A stretch of DNA of 64,000 nt. Origin: Punctularia strigosozonata HHB-11173 SS5 (taxonomy: Eukaryota; Basidiomycota; Agaricomycetes; Corticiales; Punctulariaceae). Shown in pieces: positions 45,405 to 56,690 of the stretch. Each line of letters opens with the position of its first letter. The stretch's first letter is position 1. The stretch lies in NCBI RefSeq assembly GCF_000264995.1, contig NW_006767439.1, forward strand, positions 521,850-585,849, read 5' to 3'. The position numbers were made by a program, and so were the translations under genes. Below the pieces are notes generated by a model. It did no database searches. It saw nothing but the letters and a program-made list of their open reading frames with translations, and was not told the DNA's origin.

Positions 45405-46985
45405 ATGTCTTCAGAAAGGTGCAATTCAAGCAACAGTAAGAGGCGAACATGCATTTTTCTCCGCTGAGGCTTATATGTTGCGTGAGCGCTCCCGATTGCT
45501 CCTCGTGGAAGGGGCGTGGGTCTGGTCCGTCGTTGATCTACATTCGTATTGAGCATAAACAAGAGGCATGGAAAGGGGACAATCATATCCATACTGACGA
45601 CGAGGTGGGACAACGGTCCGGCTTGAACGATCACGACTGGCAGTCGGTGCCACGGCTGTCGAAGTTTCGTGCGCAAACGTCGCAGTGTCTCGCGAACGCG
45701 CCTGTGCAGGCAGAGAGGCATCTCAATCCCGCATTGCTTGATGCATCGTCGGCTTAGACTTATAACTTGCAAGGGTCTTGCAGCGTTTGCACAGCTTCGA
45801 GTGGCAGGATCGTATTACATTCAGGACCTCAGGTCGCGTTTTCAACGTGTTTCGCATCAAGCATTCACTCAAGGGTAAGTACCTCTAACAGTCGCTCATC
45901 CCAGCCAATCCTATTACAACTTCACGAGCGCAGTCTGATTGTTCAGTGAGCATGTCCATAACTAAATCCTCGTGGTCCCCTCATGGACATAGAGGCACAT
46001 GCAGCGCGTCAACATGCGTTTGCGGCGCTGTGAAGTAAAAATACAGATGCTCCCGTCCGCAATCCAGTTCGCCACGTCATCGTCATGATGGCCGTGTATC
46101 TGTAACCAGTTCCAGCCGAGGGTTCAAGCTACAGCAGCAGCTTCTCTTATATGGAGCCCGCTGTCTCAGCATCGAGTTGCCACGGTGGGCATCCTTGCAC
46201 AACCCATGCGTTTCCCGCGTCCTTAGGCACCGGTCATCATACGGCTCCATTCAATGATGTTCAGACTGACCACAGGATGGCAACTTGCTCGGAAATTACA
46301 GATTGTCAGAGGCACGGGTTTCCCTTCACCACGATGATACAGATGCTGATCTGCTTGCTCATACCATGACTCTGGACTATGCTGGACTTCTCCATTTCAA
46401 TCACAGCCGCTCTTGGAGTGTCAAACATTACATAGGGGCTGGCTATCCGCGTTAGACGAAACTGGCACGAGGAAGCGTCATGCAAGCCGAAGCATCATAC
46501 GCGCTTGAGCGGTCGTTCAAGCATGCCACGCATTCGGCTTGGAACTTGGGTTGTTAACAGCGAGGCTTCGCGCGCGGATTACCATCCTCCCAGGAGGATA
46601 GCACGCAGCAAACACTCCCTAGTCGCGGAGTCCCGGGTGCAGGCCTCACTGCACAGCCAAGGCCATCACTTATTAACCAGCACTCTTGCTCTTCTGTCTA
46701 CCTTGTACTCTGTCGCCTTTCTGCATCACATCTGGGATCCATCAGAGGACTGAATGATGTGGAGACAACGCGTGCTGAAATGGTTGGATGACATGAGGGT
46801 CAGTCGAAATAGATGGTATTCCCATTACTCGAATCGTTTCCCCTGACTTCTGTATGTTTTTGTGGGTATAGGCCGGTAGAGCCCGAGGACAGGTCAGCTG
46901 AATACTCGTACGATTTCAACGTCGGCTCAGCAGCCATAATGACCAGCAGGACGTGAAGCCCATTGGTACGGGCGCGCAACCCTAC
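45405..46985. other. Divergent region between two kinase genes
   Basis: About 1.6 kb. The 5' exon or exons of the minus-strand kinase should lie in the first few hundred bases, but I could not fix them. No other gene is supported. Confidence 0.4.
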
Positions 46986-48435
46986 ATGCTGCGACCAAGG
47001 GCTGACAAGAACCATTGTGCTTCAGAAATCAGGGCATCCGAAGCGTCTGTTGTGCTTGCCATTCCTACTTGGCATCCCCAAATCTTGGCAGGTGGATCGG
47101 AATTGTCGATGTCATATGCAGATCTGTTCTCAATAATCGCCGAACTAGCCAAGGACCAAATCTCGCAGCAACTTAGGAGCGGGCAAGTCGAGATGAAATT
47201 GATTCTATCACAAAAACAAATCATCCCGCTCGTGGATGAGCTTCAAGAGGTATCTTCTTCGCTTCTCCGAGGATTGCTTTTACTCAGTTTCAGCATCATA
47301 GTATCTACATTCGCTGGACGTCTCCGAGGTGGATGTGATCCGACGTGGTTACCGACTCCTCACTTCGCTGTGCTTACGCGCGAAGTCAATTCCACAAGCC
47401 ATCAGTGTCCGTGTCAAAATCCCTGAACCATGTGATCCTGTCAACGGCGGCGGATTTTCGGATGTGTTTAAGTCAAGGACGGACGACACACATGAATTAG
47501 TCGCCATGAAACGTCTCCGCTTCTTCACGGCTAATTCAGACATCGAACAACTGGCCCTTTTCCGCGTACGAATGCTCTCTGTTATGGTCTGCTTGTTCTG
47601 ATGAAACGCAGAATTGTTTGAAAGAGGCATTCATATGGAAACAGTTGGATCACCCGCATGTGCTACCTTTCCGAGGGCTGAACGGGTTGGCCTTGCGCGA
47701 TGAGGGGCTAGCGAAGCTATGCATGGTGTCCCCTTGGATGGAGAACGGCAACCTGAAGTCGTTCATCGGAACACACAAGAACCCAGACACGAAGCTGAGA
47801 CTGGTTCGAACATATCCGTGTTCTATATATCACTGATCTGATAACCCTCTGAATTAGGCTCTGGAAATTGCTGAGGGGGTTGAGTACCTGCATTCTCGCA
47901 ATGTTGTTCATGGTGACTTGCGCGGCGTGAGTACTCCATCTTTGTTCTCGGAAAAGCCGGTGGCAGGTGATTCACGCTCCTATAGTGCAACGTATTGATT
48001 GACGCCGACGGTCATGCCAAGATCACGGACTTCGGGCTGTCGATCATGATCTCCAACTCAGTCCAGACCAAAGCGAGTGTCGCTGGTGCCCAGCGATGGA
48101 TGGCTCCCGAACTACTGGCTCAAGAGGATCCTCAATTCTCGAAGGCTAGCGATGCGTGGTCATTCGCGTGTGTATGTATAGAGGTTAGAGCATGCACTCC
48201 GTGGCACCGCAAGTCGCTGATTCCCCGATAGCTCTATAATATTACTTATCCGTATAACAAAATTCACCGCGACGCCGGTGTTATTGCCGCGCATGGACGC
48301 CGACAACCGCCGGCCGATTCCCTCGACGGGGCCCCGAATCAGGTCCAACAGGTCGTGCAACAATGTTGGGGATTTTCTCCGACAGAACGTCCATCCATGG
48401 AGGACGTCATCACAGCGCTGCATGCGGCTTCTTGA
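46986..48435 (+). CDS. Ser/Thr protein kinase (TKL-like), catalytic motifs intact
   Basis: A relative of the kinase-like gene at 44007-45404, divergently transcribed. The N-terminal helical part includes MSYADLFSIIAELAKDQISQ and VEMKLILSQKQIIPLVDELQ, then RRGYRLLTSLCLRAKSIPQA. The glycine loop is NGGGFSDVFKS and the ATP lysine is in LVAMKRLRFF. The substrate-facing motif is WKQLDHPHVLPFRGL with SPWMENGNLKSFI. The catalytic loop NVVHGDLRG has the Asp, then CNVLIDADGHAKITDFG, APELLAQEDPQ and QQCWGFSPTERPSMEDVITA. It ends in HAAS and TGA at 48433-48435. Around six introns are present. The start is uncertain: 46986 is the first ATG in the open frame, but 47109 or an upstream exon is possible. Confidence 0.8.
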
Positions 48436-48929
48436 GCTCCATTCGAGATCATGCTCGACGATTTATCTGTCATCGGTAGGATGGCTCTACTACTTACTGT
48501 AACAGCAGGATTCCATACGATGTCCTTTGGCCCAGGTCTACCTCAGCAGCGGTACTGGTCAGATATGCAGTCATATCCGTACACTCCCTTGTACTCCCAA
48601 CCTCTTGCGGACATCCTTCTCCCTCAATGATGATTTATATCCGGAGATACGTAGTTGCATGCACCGTTCTGTAAAGAGAACCGATTTACATAGTACATAG
48701 GTCTTTGAAAATATGAGAGAGGTCAAGGATCGTCCGTGATGTATCATGGGGACGGCAAACCCCGAAGTCGGCACGAAACCTCTCCTAGGACGGACTGACA
48801 TCGGGTTCCACTACGACACCAATCTGGTCACCACATCTCTCATTTGAGGTCAAGCATCGATAGACTGAGCCCAGCAATGCCTAACGAGTGATCACAATCA
48901 ATTAGATGGAGGTTCGCGATAGAAATTGC
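48436..48929. other. Intergenic between kinase genes
   Basis: About 490 bp separating the active-looking kinase from the kinase relic. No feature was recognised. Confidence 0.4.
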
Positions 48930-49520
48930 TCATATAGAAGGACGAGGAGGATGTTCACTTGGTACAACCATCTCCGCTCCATGTCAAGCTCCTGATTGAT
49001 CCCTGCAAACGGAGGGTGGAGGGTAAACAGCTGCAAGAGGTCTTGAACGTTGGTATCTTTATAGAACAATACGCGCTACCTCTATGCAGACGCATGCGAA
49101 TGCGTATACATCTGGAGCCTAGTAAGTACGTGGCCGTGTTGTCCGATGACGTATCAGCATCTTGAAGGAGTTTGGGAGCCATGTAGCGAACGTTCCCCAC
49201 GCTGGATCCGTTGATGAGAAGGGGGAAGTATCCCATAGTCGACAAGTTGTACATTGATGGTTATCACATAAACGAACAAAGACCAACGCAATTAACCAAG
49301 CTTTGGACAGTCTTCGCGCCTGGTTTGGTCTTCAGCAAGTAAATCGCAACGCTACCATTCGGGGTCCAAAGAGAGACGAGAAATAGCGGCGGCCAATTTG
49401 TCTCCAAGCTGGCGTGGCCTGGTACGCCTTCCGGCGCATATAGGCCAAGGCATGGAAGAACGTGGGCTTAAGCTAATTGGCGCCCCTCGATCAACCTAGT
49501 TCGTGAGATCTATACCCGCA
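48930..49520 (-). pseudogene. Relic of a third kinase of the same family
   Basis: Minus-strand remnants follow the order of the kinase at 44007-45404. At 49,500-49,320 the read QLA*AHVLPCLGLYAPEG matches QLAHPHLLPFLGLYLPG, with a TAA stop in place of His. SLWTPNGSVAIYLLKTKPGA follows, matching SPWMKNGNVLEYLKTRHDI. At 49,254-48,960 the read MGYFPLLINGSSVGNVRYMA matches FGLLPLSINGCSLGDTRFTA, with DFG replaced by TMG. LQLFTLHPPFAGINQELDM then matches VQLFTLRPPFSEIAQEAAV. The catalytic loop and much of the N-lobe are missing. Clearly a pseudogene; remains of the N-terminal part may reach 49,600. Confidence 0.75.
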
Positions 49521-50976
49521 TGAACTCATGCTTGACCTCAGAAACGTCGATGGGATTTTCGAGCCGTGTGGACACAATTGAGACGCATGAAGTCCCGAGC
49601 GGCGATCCCTGAACGAACATCATTCCCAAAGCTTCACATCGGCGGCCAGGTGAGGATTCCTCCAACGATTCGCGGGTGCGACGAGGAAGCGAGTGGGATG
49701 CTTCCTCGGGGCACGACGGAGTGCCAGGTATAGCACCCGCAACTACATGATGAGATATGCGCACCGCGGAGAGATGCGGGGGTGGGGGTGGGGGTGGTAG
49801 AACAAGGGACGAACGGCCGCGATTGACTAACTTGCCCATGGATCGACGAGAGCAGAGCCTGTCCGGGAATGAAGAAGAAACCCAGAGCGCCGAGAATATA
49901 ACGTTTGTCGGATGATATGTCGCTCCTGTCGCCGTAAGGGGATGGTACGTCGCGCGCATACGAGGATGGCGAGCGGCGGCTGACGATCCGTCATTCAATC
50001 ACCACTTGAGCGTCCTTGAAGCTTGTGAACGACTGGTCGTACGACCATGGAGCAGTACGGGTTCAGGATTCGTCTTCCACGATCCGTTCTGTCCCGAGGG
50101 GGGTGCTTGCAGGGTACCCCAAAAACAAGCTGAACGGAGGGTGGTGACTGCGGTCGCCCCTCATGCGGCATGCCATTGGCCTGGCATACGGACGCCCGTA
50201 GGATGAGACGAGTCATAGTCCTGGGTCGGTTGGAGCGGGCGAGAAGACCGAATTGGCTATGTTTTCTCCCGCAAGGATATCAGATGCTCGAAGGGGTGCA
50301 ATCGAGAGTGTCTGTAGATATGATGAGCGTGTTTCCGACTAGACGCGTTTGCGAGGGTGAGTGCTCGCGAAGGCGGCCCTTGGCACGGATGTCCGGGCGC
50401 GTCCTGGTGTACTCGCGACGGTTTCGACGACGACCGAATTCATTAGGGTGCGAGGAGGCGCTGGTGACTGTGGGAGGTGTCCAAGTCGAGACGCAGCGTA
50501 GGACGCGGTCCATCCCGCGTCTCCTCCGTCCAATGAGCACCGTCGCAAGGATCTCAAACGCTGCGCCGCCGGGCAGTGTATCCCAATCAACAATTTGTTC
50601 GGCCGGTTGACCGCCTGATCATCTGCACGGCTGCGACTGGTCAGAGCCGCTTGGTCTCGCAGGTCGCCAGGCAACGGGCCAGGGACGGGGGCAAACGGCA
50701 TCCACCGCGCTCCGGACGAATCACCTTCAGCTGCTTTGGCCCGACCCAGACTATCAGATCCCGGGGCGAGAACTAGATCGCGCCCGGTGCCATGGACTGT
50801 TATAAGCTACAGCGCTCCATCCCGGGTCTGCACGTAGAGCCTGCGCCGTCCCCCATTGGACTCCCGTCCCCGCAATCCACCCCCAAATCCCTCGCACCGT
50901 CTCTGGCAGACGTCCGCCCGCGAGTACATATACTCCCACCTCGTACCTGGTTTCGCAGCTAGCTAGCTAATCCAAC
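49521..50976. other. Intergenic, malic enzyme upstream region
   Basis: About 1.4 kb. Frames on both strands are GC-driven and unrecognised. It includes a G-rich tract at 49778-49797 and the malic enzyme promoter near its end, which has a pyrimidine-rich 5' untranslated region but no clear TATAAA. Confidence 0.4.
49778..49797 (+). repeat. G-rich tract with quadruplex potential
   Basis: Runs of 5, 5, 5 and 2 G residues separated by single T residues. Three full runs plus neighbouring G pairs could form a G-quadruplex, though the fourth run has only two G residues. Confidence 0.5.
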
Positions 50977-52814
50977 ATGCCGACCCGCACGCTTACCCCC
51001 TACTGGTCCAACGGTGTCCAGCGCCTCAAGGCCGTGCCCGAACGTCAGTTTTTTCCCCGCCCCCTCGCCCCAACGGCGTGACTCGTCCTCCCCTCCTCCT
51101 TCCCTCCATGCTCTATCTACGCTTTCTTCGTCGCGTACCTACCTTTGCACGCACCTATGCTCACGCGTCTAACCTCAACGTAGCCCCGCCCAAGCCCGCG
51201 CACGGTCTCACCCCGCCCAAGCTCACCGACGACGATGTCCATGCCGAACGGTGCCTCCGCCAGCTCCGCTCCAAGGACAAGGCCATCGAAAAGTACATCT
51301 ACCTCTCTCAGCTCAAGCTCACGGACGAGAACATGTTCTACAAGCTCTGTCTCCGCTACATGGCCGAGTTCACCCCGCTCATCTACACGCCCACCGTCGG
51401 CGACGCGTGCATCCAGTTCTCGCACAATTTCCGTCGCCCCGAGGGCTTGTTCGTCTCTATCCACGACAAGGGTCGCATTGGTTCCGTCATCCGCAACTGG
51501 CCCCGCATCCCGGAGGCTCGCATCGCCGTCGTCACCGATGGTACGCGTGCTCTAGCATACTCACAACGTTTTCCCTTGCTTATTCGTTCGTCCACAGGCT
51601 CTCGTATTCTCGGATTGGGCGACCTCGGCGTGAACGGCATGCCCATCTCGATCGGAAAGCTTTCGCTCTACGTCGCCGGCGCCGGCATCCGCCCCTCCTC
51701 CACCCTTCCCATCTGCCTCGACCTCGGCACGAACAACGAGACCTTCCTCGCCGACCCGCTTTACCTCGGCCACCGCCACCCGCGCGTGCCCTCCCCGGAC
51801 ATGTCCGCCTTCATGCACGAGTTCATGGACGAGATGTCCAAGGCGTTCCCGAAGATGCTCATCCAGTTCGAGGACTTCTCGACCGAGAATGCGTTCATGT
51901 ACCTTGACGCCTTCCGCGAGCGCTACCCCGTCTTCAACGACGATATCCAGGGCACAGGTGCCGTGGTCCTCGCCGGCTTCCTCAACGCCGCCAAGCTCTC
52001 CTCCGCCGCGTCCGGCCGCCCGCTGACCGACCACCGCATCCTCTTCCTCGGCGCGGGCTCCGCCGGCGTCGGCGTCGCGATGCAGCTCATGTCCTTCTTC
52101 ACCCTCCAGGGCCTCTCCGAGGAGGAGGCCCGGAGCCGGATCTACCTCGTCGACTCGCAGGGGCTCATCTACGACGGCCGCGGGCCGATGGCCGAGCACA
52201 AGAAGTACTTCTCGCGCACGGACTACGCCGGCCCGCCGGTCAAGGACCTGCTCGACATCGTCGACCTCGTCAAGCCGACCGCGCTCCTCGGCCTCTCCAC
52301 CACCAAGGGCGCCTTCTCCCAGCCCGTGCTCGAGCTCATGGCCGCGCTCAACCCGCGCCCGATCGTCTTCCCGCTCTCGAACCCCGTCCGGCTCTCCGAG
52401 TGCGAGTTCCACGAGGCGCTCACGTACACCCGCGGCGCCGTCGTGTTCGCGTCCGGCTCGCCGTTCGACCCGGAGGCGTACGGCGGCCGCACGCACTACC
52501 CGGGCCAGGGCAACAACATGTACGTCTTCCCCGGCATCGGCCTCGGCGCGATCCTCGCCCAGGCGAAGAGCGTGACGGACAGCATGGTCGAGGCGAGCGC
52601 GCTCGGCCTCGCGGACGCGCTCACCCCCGACGAGCGCGCGGACGACCTCATCTACCCCCGCCTGGAACGCATCCGCGAGATCAGCGCCCACATCGCGTGC
52701 GCCGTCATCAGGGCCGCGCAGAAGGCGGGCGTGGACCGCAACGAGGCGCTCAGGAAGCTCAGCGACGGCGAGCTGAACGAGTACGTGACGGGCAAGATGT
52801 GGAACCCGTTGTAG
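50977..52814 (+). CDS. Malic enzyme
   Basis: Malic enzyme converts malate to pyruvate and CO2 with reduction of NAD(P)+, feeding NADPH for lipid synthesis or mitochondrial pyruvate. Three exons (50977-51043, 51184-51540, 51598-52814) sum to 1641 nt and 546 aa, close to the family length. The malic N-domain has MFYKLCLRYMAEFTPLIYTP with the catalytic Tyr, then TDGSRILGLGDLGVNGMPI after the second intron. The catalytic Lys is in ISIGKLSLYVAGAG; metal-binding residues are FEDFSTENAF and FNDDIQGTGAV. The dinucleotide site is RILFLGAGSAGVGVA. The C-terminal part has FPLSNPVRLSECEFHEALTY and PGQGNNMYVFPGIGLGA. No presequence is evident, so a cytosolic form is likely. Codons end almost always in C or G, a sign of high expression. 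Coenzyme choice cannot be decided by eye. Confidence 0.95.
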
Positions 52815-53519
52815 ACCACAAAACAGAGGAAAAAAGCTTCTGGCATGGAGCACGTTTGAGTTCGAGTATTTTGTCACCCTTTTCTGCGTTGGTTTGGATT
52901 TCGGTTGGTTATATGCGGATATGTATAGATGCCTGGGTCTAGTGCAGAGCCTGGGCCGTATGCTTGTAGATTACTTCTAATAACGTATGCATACTTAGCT
53001 GGGAACTACGAACGTTCATCAGCATCTCCCCTACTTAGCTGAACATCTGCGTCGGAGCGGTGCGTCGACTTCGGCTCACTGGAACCGCCGAGACTGTAGG
53101 TGTGCCACCTGCATGATATCGTGCAGCGCGGCAACCATAAGTACCCCAGCACGAACGCAGTCGCGAGCAGTCGCGCCACCGGCCACTTCCATCTTACCAC
53201 GTCATTTCATGCATCGGTCAAACCCCTTCGCCGTCTCTACCAGCGGAGAGCGTCCCATGAATACCGTCAGGTTCAGTTCGATGCCAGCAAGGGCTCCCAG
53301 CGCCTGCCGCACCTCGCATCGGCGATAATAGACTGGGCTTCTCAGCCTGCGGCCGGTGGTGTTATGTCGTACAACGTGCACGGAACGATACTTTATTGGC
53401 AAGGGAAGAGCTTACTTCGTCGCGTGCTGCGAAGTTGAGGTCACTCCAACCCATACGGCGAAAGCCTTACCATCGGGTCCTTCGTCTCTCCGAGGATGGC
53501 AAAGGAGCTGGTGCCCGTA
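52815..53519. other. Region after malic enzyme; possible small minus-strand gene
   Basis: Minus-strand frames at 53402-53202 (RQALGALAGIELNLTVFMGR) and 53200-53006 (RWKWPVARLLATAFVLGYLW, a hydrophobic segment) are protein-like. They sit one after the other, but I could not connect them with convincing splice sites or name a family. Treated as an unresolved candidate. Confidence 0.3.
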
Positions 53520-53917
53520 CAGTCGAACACCTCATAATGCATAGGGTGATAATGCATAAATCTGATAATGCATCGGTTTTGGCCTGTAACCACCATGGTT
53601 TGCAGGGAATTGCGGGCAAATTGCATAATTGCATAACGCATAGCCCAAATCGTACCTTTATGCATTATCAGATAGGCTGGGCATACCAAATATGGTTATA
53701 TATTTCCATATATAGACAGGTAAGCCCCTAAAAAATATGTAAAGGTCTCACGCTGGGACCCTCACGTGATGTTAGCAGCGCCGAGCGTGGACTTAGGGTT
53801 AGGGACTACCTTCTTGGGCTTGCATAGGGTTAGGGTCAGCTGCTGGAAGTGCATAAACTTGATAATGCATAGCAATGAGGGTGTAACCGACGCTATGCGT
53901 TATGAGATGTTCGACTG
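53520..53917. mobile_element. Pogo/Fot-type MITE with TA target duplication
   Basis: A 398-bp non-coding element flanked by TA on both sides (53518-53519 and 53918-53919). Its termini are inverted repeats of about 28 bp: the left end begins CAGTCGAACACCTCATAATG, and the reverse complement of the right end begins CAGTCGAACATCTCATAACG. GATAATGCAT motifs recur inside (53549, 53564 and 53861; inverted near 53,660), resembling the subterminal transposase-binding repeats of pogo elements. A CAGT start plus TA duplication is the Tc1/mariner/pogo hallmark. No transposase frame exists, so the element is non-autonomous. Two TTAGGGTTAGGG-like words lie inside (53793-53804 and 53825-53835). The element ends 64 bp before the ATG of the P450 pseudogene. 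Confidence 0.8.
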
Positions 53918-53981
53918 TATATCAGATCCATGACACGAGGGTCGCATTCAGGTCATTCCTCGATTGGCTGAACGCACACCT

Positions 53982-56267
53982 ATGCTCTATATCACCCTTA
54001 TCCTGGCCGTCTCGTGCTACCTGACGGTGGAGGTGTTGCAGATCGGCCGGAGACGACGATGTTGGCCTCCTGAGCCACCGACATTGCCCGTCGTGGGGAA
54101 TCTGCATCTGTTATCACCGACGGTTACTCATCTGCAGTACGTTCGGCGACCTCAACGGCTGTATGGTTCTGACGTGCGTTTCGTAGGTTTACTAAATGGA
54201 CGAAGATCTATGGCGAGATATTCTCGGTGGGTGTATCCTTCCGCCGCACTGCCCACAGGTCGTTCACGCGGTGCAGTTGACACTGGGACCTGGTGTCATG
54301 GTCGTCCTATCCAGTTCCCACGCGGTTCGCGAAATCCTGGATAAGCAGAGCGCCATCACGGGAAGCAGACCTCCCTCTCACTTTGACGACATCCTGCACG
54401 AAGGAAAGTACCTCGCGATCTGTCCGTCTTGTGAGCTCCTTTATCTTGCCATTTGCATGCATGCCAACAAAGTTACGTAGCGAATGAATGGCGTCTTCTT
54501 CGCAAAGCGGCCAACTCGCTGTTGACTCCGCAGTCGGCCCAGAGGCAGATACCCATCCAACGGGCGGAGTCGCTTCAACTTATGCACGATGTTCTGAAGG
54601 TTCCCGAGGTACGTCAGGCTCAGCTAATAATGGTAACTCTGTGCTGACAGAAGCCACCCAGCGAACGTGGTGGCACCTGAGGCGAACAGCAAACTCGTCC
54701 ATATTCTCAGTGCTATGGGGAAAGCGCGCGCCAAAGTGCGATCCTTGATTTTTTTTTTTTTTTGGGGGGGGGGGGGGGGGAAGCAATGAGCGTGACATGG
54801 CTTCTGGCAAACAGATTGGATTCCTGCGACATTTCGACGGTCTTCAAGATCGCGGAAGCAGAGGTTCAAATCTATACTCCCGGCAAGTATGCCCCAGTGG
54901 ATGTGCTCCCAATCCTCAAATATCTGCCGGAGCGTTGAGCTCCATGGAAGGCGATTTGTCGAGACCTCCGGAACATGCAGATCTCGTTCTATACGCGCCT
55001 GATGCAGGAATGCAGAGATAGAGTCTCCGGCGGCCGGTACACAGACCTCGACTGTTTCATGGACAATGTGATCAGGAGACAGGAGGAGCTGGAGCTCACC
55101 GACGAGATGGCCGCGTATGAACAGCTTTCTCCATGACGTAGGGTGTTATCTGACACAGCTGACTTGATATAGATTGTTAGGTACCGTGCTCCTAGAAGGC
55201 GCTAGCGACACAACGCCTACGCTCCTCCAATCTTTCTTGCTCCTGGTGACCGCTCATCCTGAAGTGCAACGCAAGCTCCACGATGAGATGGACAGCGTAG
55301 TAGGAGTGGGGCGCGTCCCGAACCCGAACGACTTCCAGAACTTACCATACCTTCAGGTTGGTCTGCTTTCGCCTAGCATGTTCCACGGGGAAAGATAAAC
55401 CAAACACCGCGATGATTAGGCTACGATGAGGGAAACTCACAGGTTCAGGCCCGTGTTCCCCATTGGGATTCCCCATTACACTCTTGAGGACGTTATTGTG
55501 AGATCCCTTGTCACGATAAGTTTCTGAAGAAGCTAACCGCACTCGAGTATGGGAAATATACGATCCCAAAGGGCAGCGTCCTGGCAGTCAATCTATGTAA
55601 GCGCTAGGCATGACGATGTTCACACCCTTGGGCTGAACGGAGTCCCGCACTAGGGGGGATCTACCACGATCCGGAGGTGTTTGAGGACCCACATACGTTC
55701 AACCCAGACCGTTACATGCAGTCCGAATTTGGTGTGAAACCAGCCATAAATGACACCCTGTTCAGGCATTCTCTGCCTTGCGGCGTCGGACGGGTACGGT
55801 CATGCATAGCTTTCATCGGTGTATATATTCTAACCCTCGCGTCTGTGCCAATCAGAGAATTTGCCCTGGGAGACATGTCGCGGAACAAGCAACGGTATGC
55901 GTTGACTGTGCTGCGGCTAGCGCTCATGAACCTTGGACTAATCGATTTCCGCCCTAGCGCATTCAAGCTGCTGATCTCATATGGGGATTCGAATTTACCG
56001 CCAACGAGCCGCTGGACTTGAATGCTTACGAACCCGTGAGTTGGTGTCGCCGACTTGTCTTGCCCAAGCGACTGAACCAGCGATATTCAGGGAATAGTCA
56101 TGGCTTCCAAGCCTTTCAAGGTCTGCATCAAGCCGCGTAGTATGCACCACGGAGAAATCATCGAGAGCGGTTTTGCGGACGCCATCCCATTGTTTGCTCC
56201 GTACGAGGAGCGGTTGAGCGCGGAAGAGAAGGAGTGGTTGGCTGAAAATAGACTTAGCGGGAACTAG
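53982..56267 (+). pseudogene. Cytochrome P450 with premature stop (tandem copy)
   Basis: A close paralogue of the P450 at 57401-59652. The ATG at 53982 gives a membrane anchor (MLYITLILAVSCYLTVEVLQ). The proline hinge reads PPEPPTLPVVGN, with Glu replacing the usual Gly. Downstream parts match the sister gene: SSSHAVREILDKQSAITG, FDDILHEGKYLAIC, the I-helix LLEGASDTTPTLLQ, K-helix ETHRFRPVFPIGIPH and, across an intron, the haem loop GVGRRICPGRHVAEQ. The tail is APYEERLSAEEKEWLAENRL and TAG at 56265-56267. An in-frame TGA at 54936-54938 (PER*APW) replaces the TGG Trp of the sister gene. One intron carries a T15G17 tract (54749-54780). The rest is so well preserved that inactivation looks recent, or the stop could be a strain polymorphism or a sequencing error. 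Confidence 0.8.
54749..54780 (+). repeat. T15-G17 homopolymer tract
   Basis: Fifteen T residues directly followed by seventeen G residues, inside an intron of the P450 pseudogene. The corresponding intron of the sister P450 (about 58,160-58,230) has no such tract. The exact length is unreliable in any sequencing technology. Confidence 0.8.
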
Positions 56268-56446
56268 TAGCATTGTTCACGTCATGGCAATGCAGACTGT
56301 TGACCCGGAATTTGGAAAGCTCGCAGTCATCGTGAAGCTACTGGTCCTTTGGTGTTTGGACAGCGAAGAAACGCCTGACCCGGCGGTAGGAAGGAGGGCA
56401 CTCGTGGTATAATCCAGCGTAGTAGATAACATACAGTAGTGAAAAC

Positions 56447-56690
56447 TCAGTCGATGAGGTACTTGCGCTTGAAAAACGAACAAAGGTGGAAGGTTCGCCA
56501 CGCCGGGAGAAGATAATGAAGTACGCGAAATTGTTGACGCGTCTGAGTTTTGACTCTAGACTCTAGAGACCGCACAACGATATGTATTAGCCGCACAGAG
56601 TGGCGGAGGTTAGGACAAGACCGACAAACCATTCGTTGCCGAGAACCGCTCCTCGCATGTCTTCAAGTATCCTAATTCATCTGAGACCTC
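56447..56690 (-). pseudogene. 3' fragment of a p24 gene (duplication relic)
   Basis: It matches the 3' part of the intact p24 gene at 60085-60915. The end reads FFKRKYLID and TGA (56447-56449), as in the intact copy, and the preceding exon retains DELGYLKTCEERFSA versus DELGYLKTREERFSA. Homology stops near 56,690, and the N-terminal lumenal part is absent. The fragment lies downstream of the P450 pseudogene in the same arrangement as the intact p24 gene downstream of the P450 relic at 59730-59885. Confidence 0.85.

Noticed and set aside
49510-49998. 162-aa minus-strand proline-rich frame upstream of the kinase relic
   Set aside because: The proline run is the G-rich tract read in reverse. 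The end may contain degraded kinase N-lobe sequence, but it is too weak to call.
51561-52877. 438-aa open frame on the minus strand opposite malic enzyme
   Set aside because: Artefact of the extreme G/C bias at third codon positions of malic enzyme. The translation is a low-complexity run of Glu, Arg, Val and Ala without domain features.
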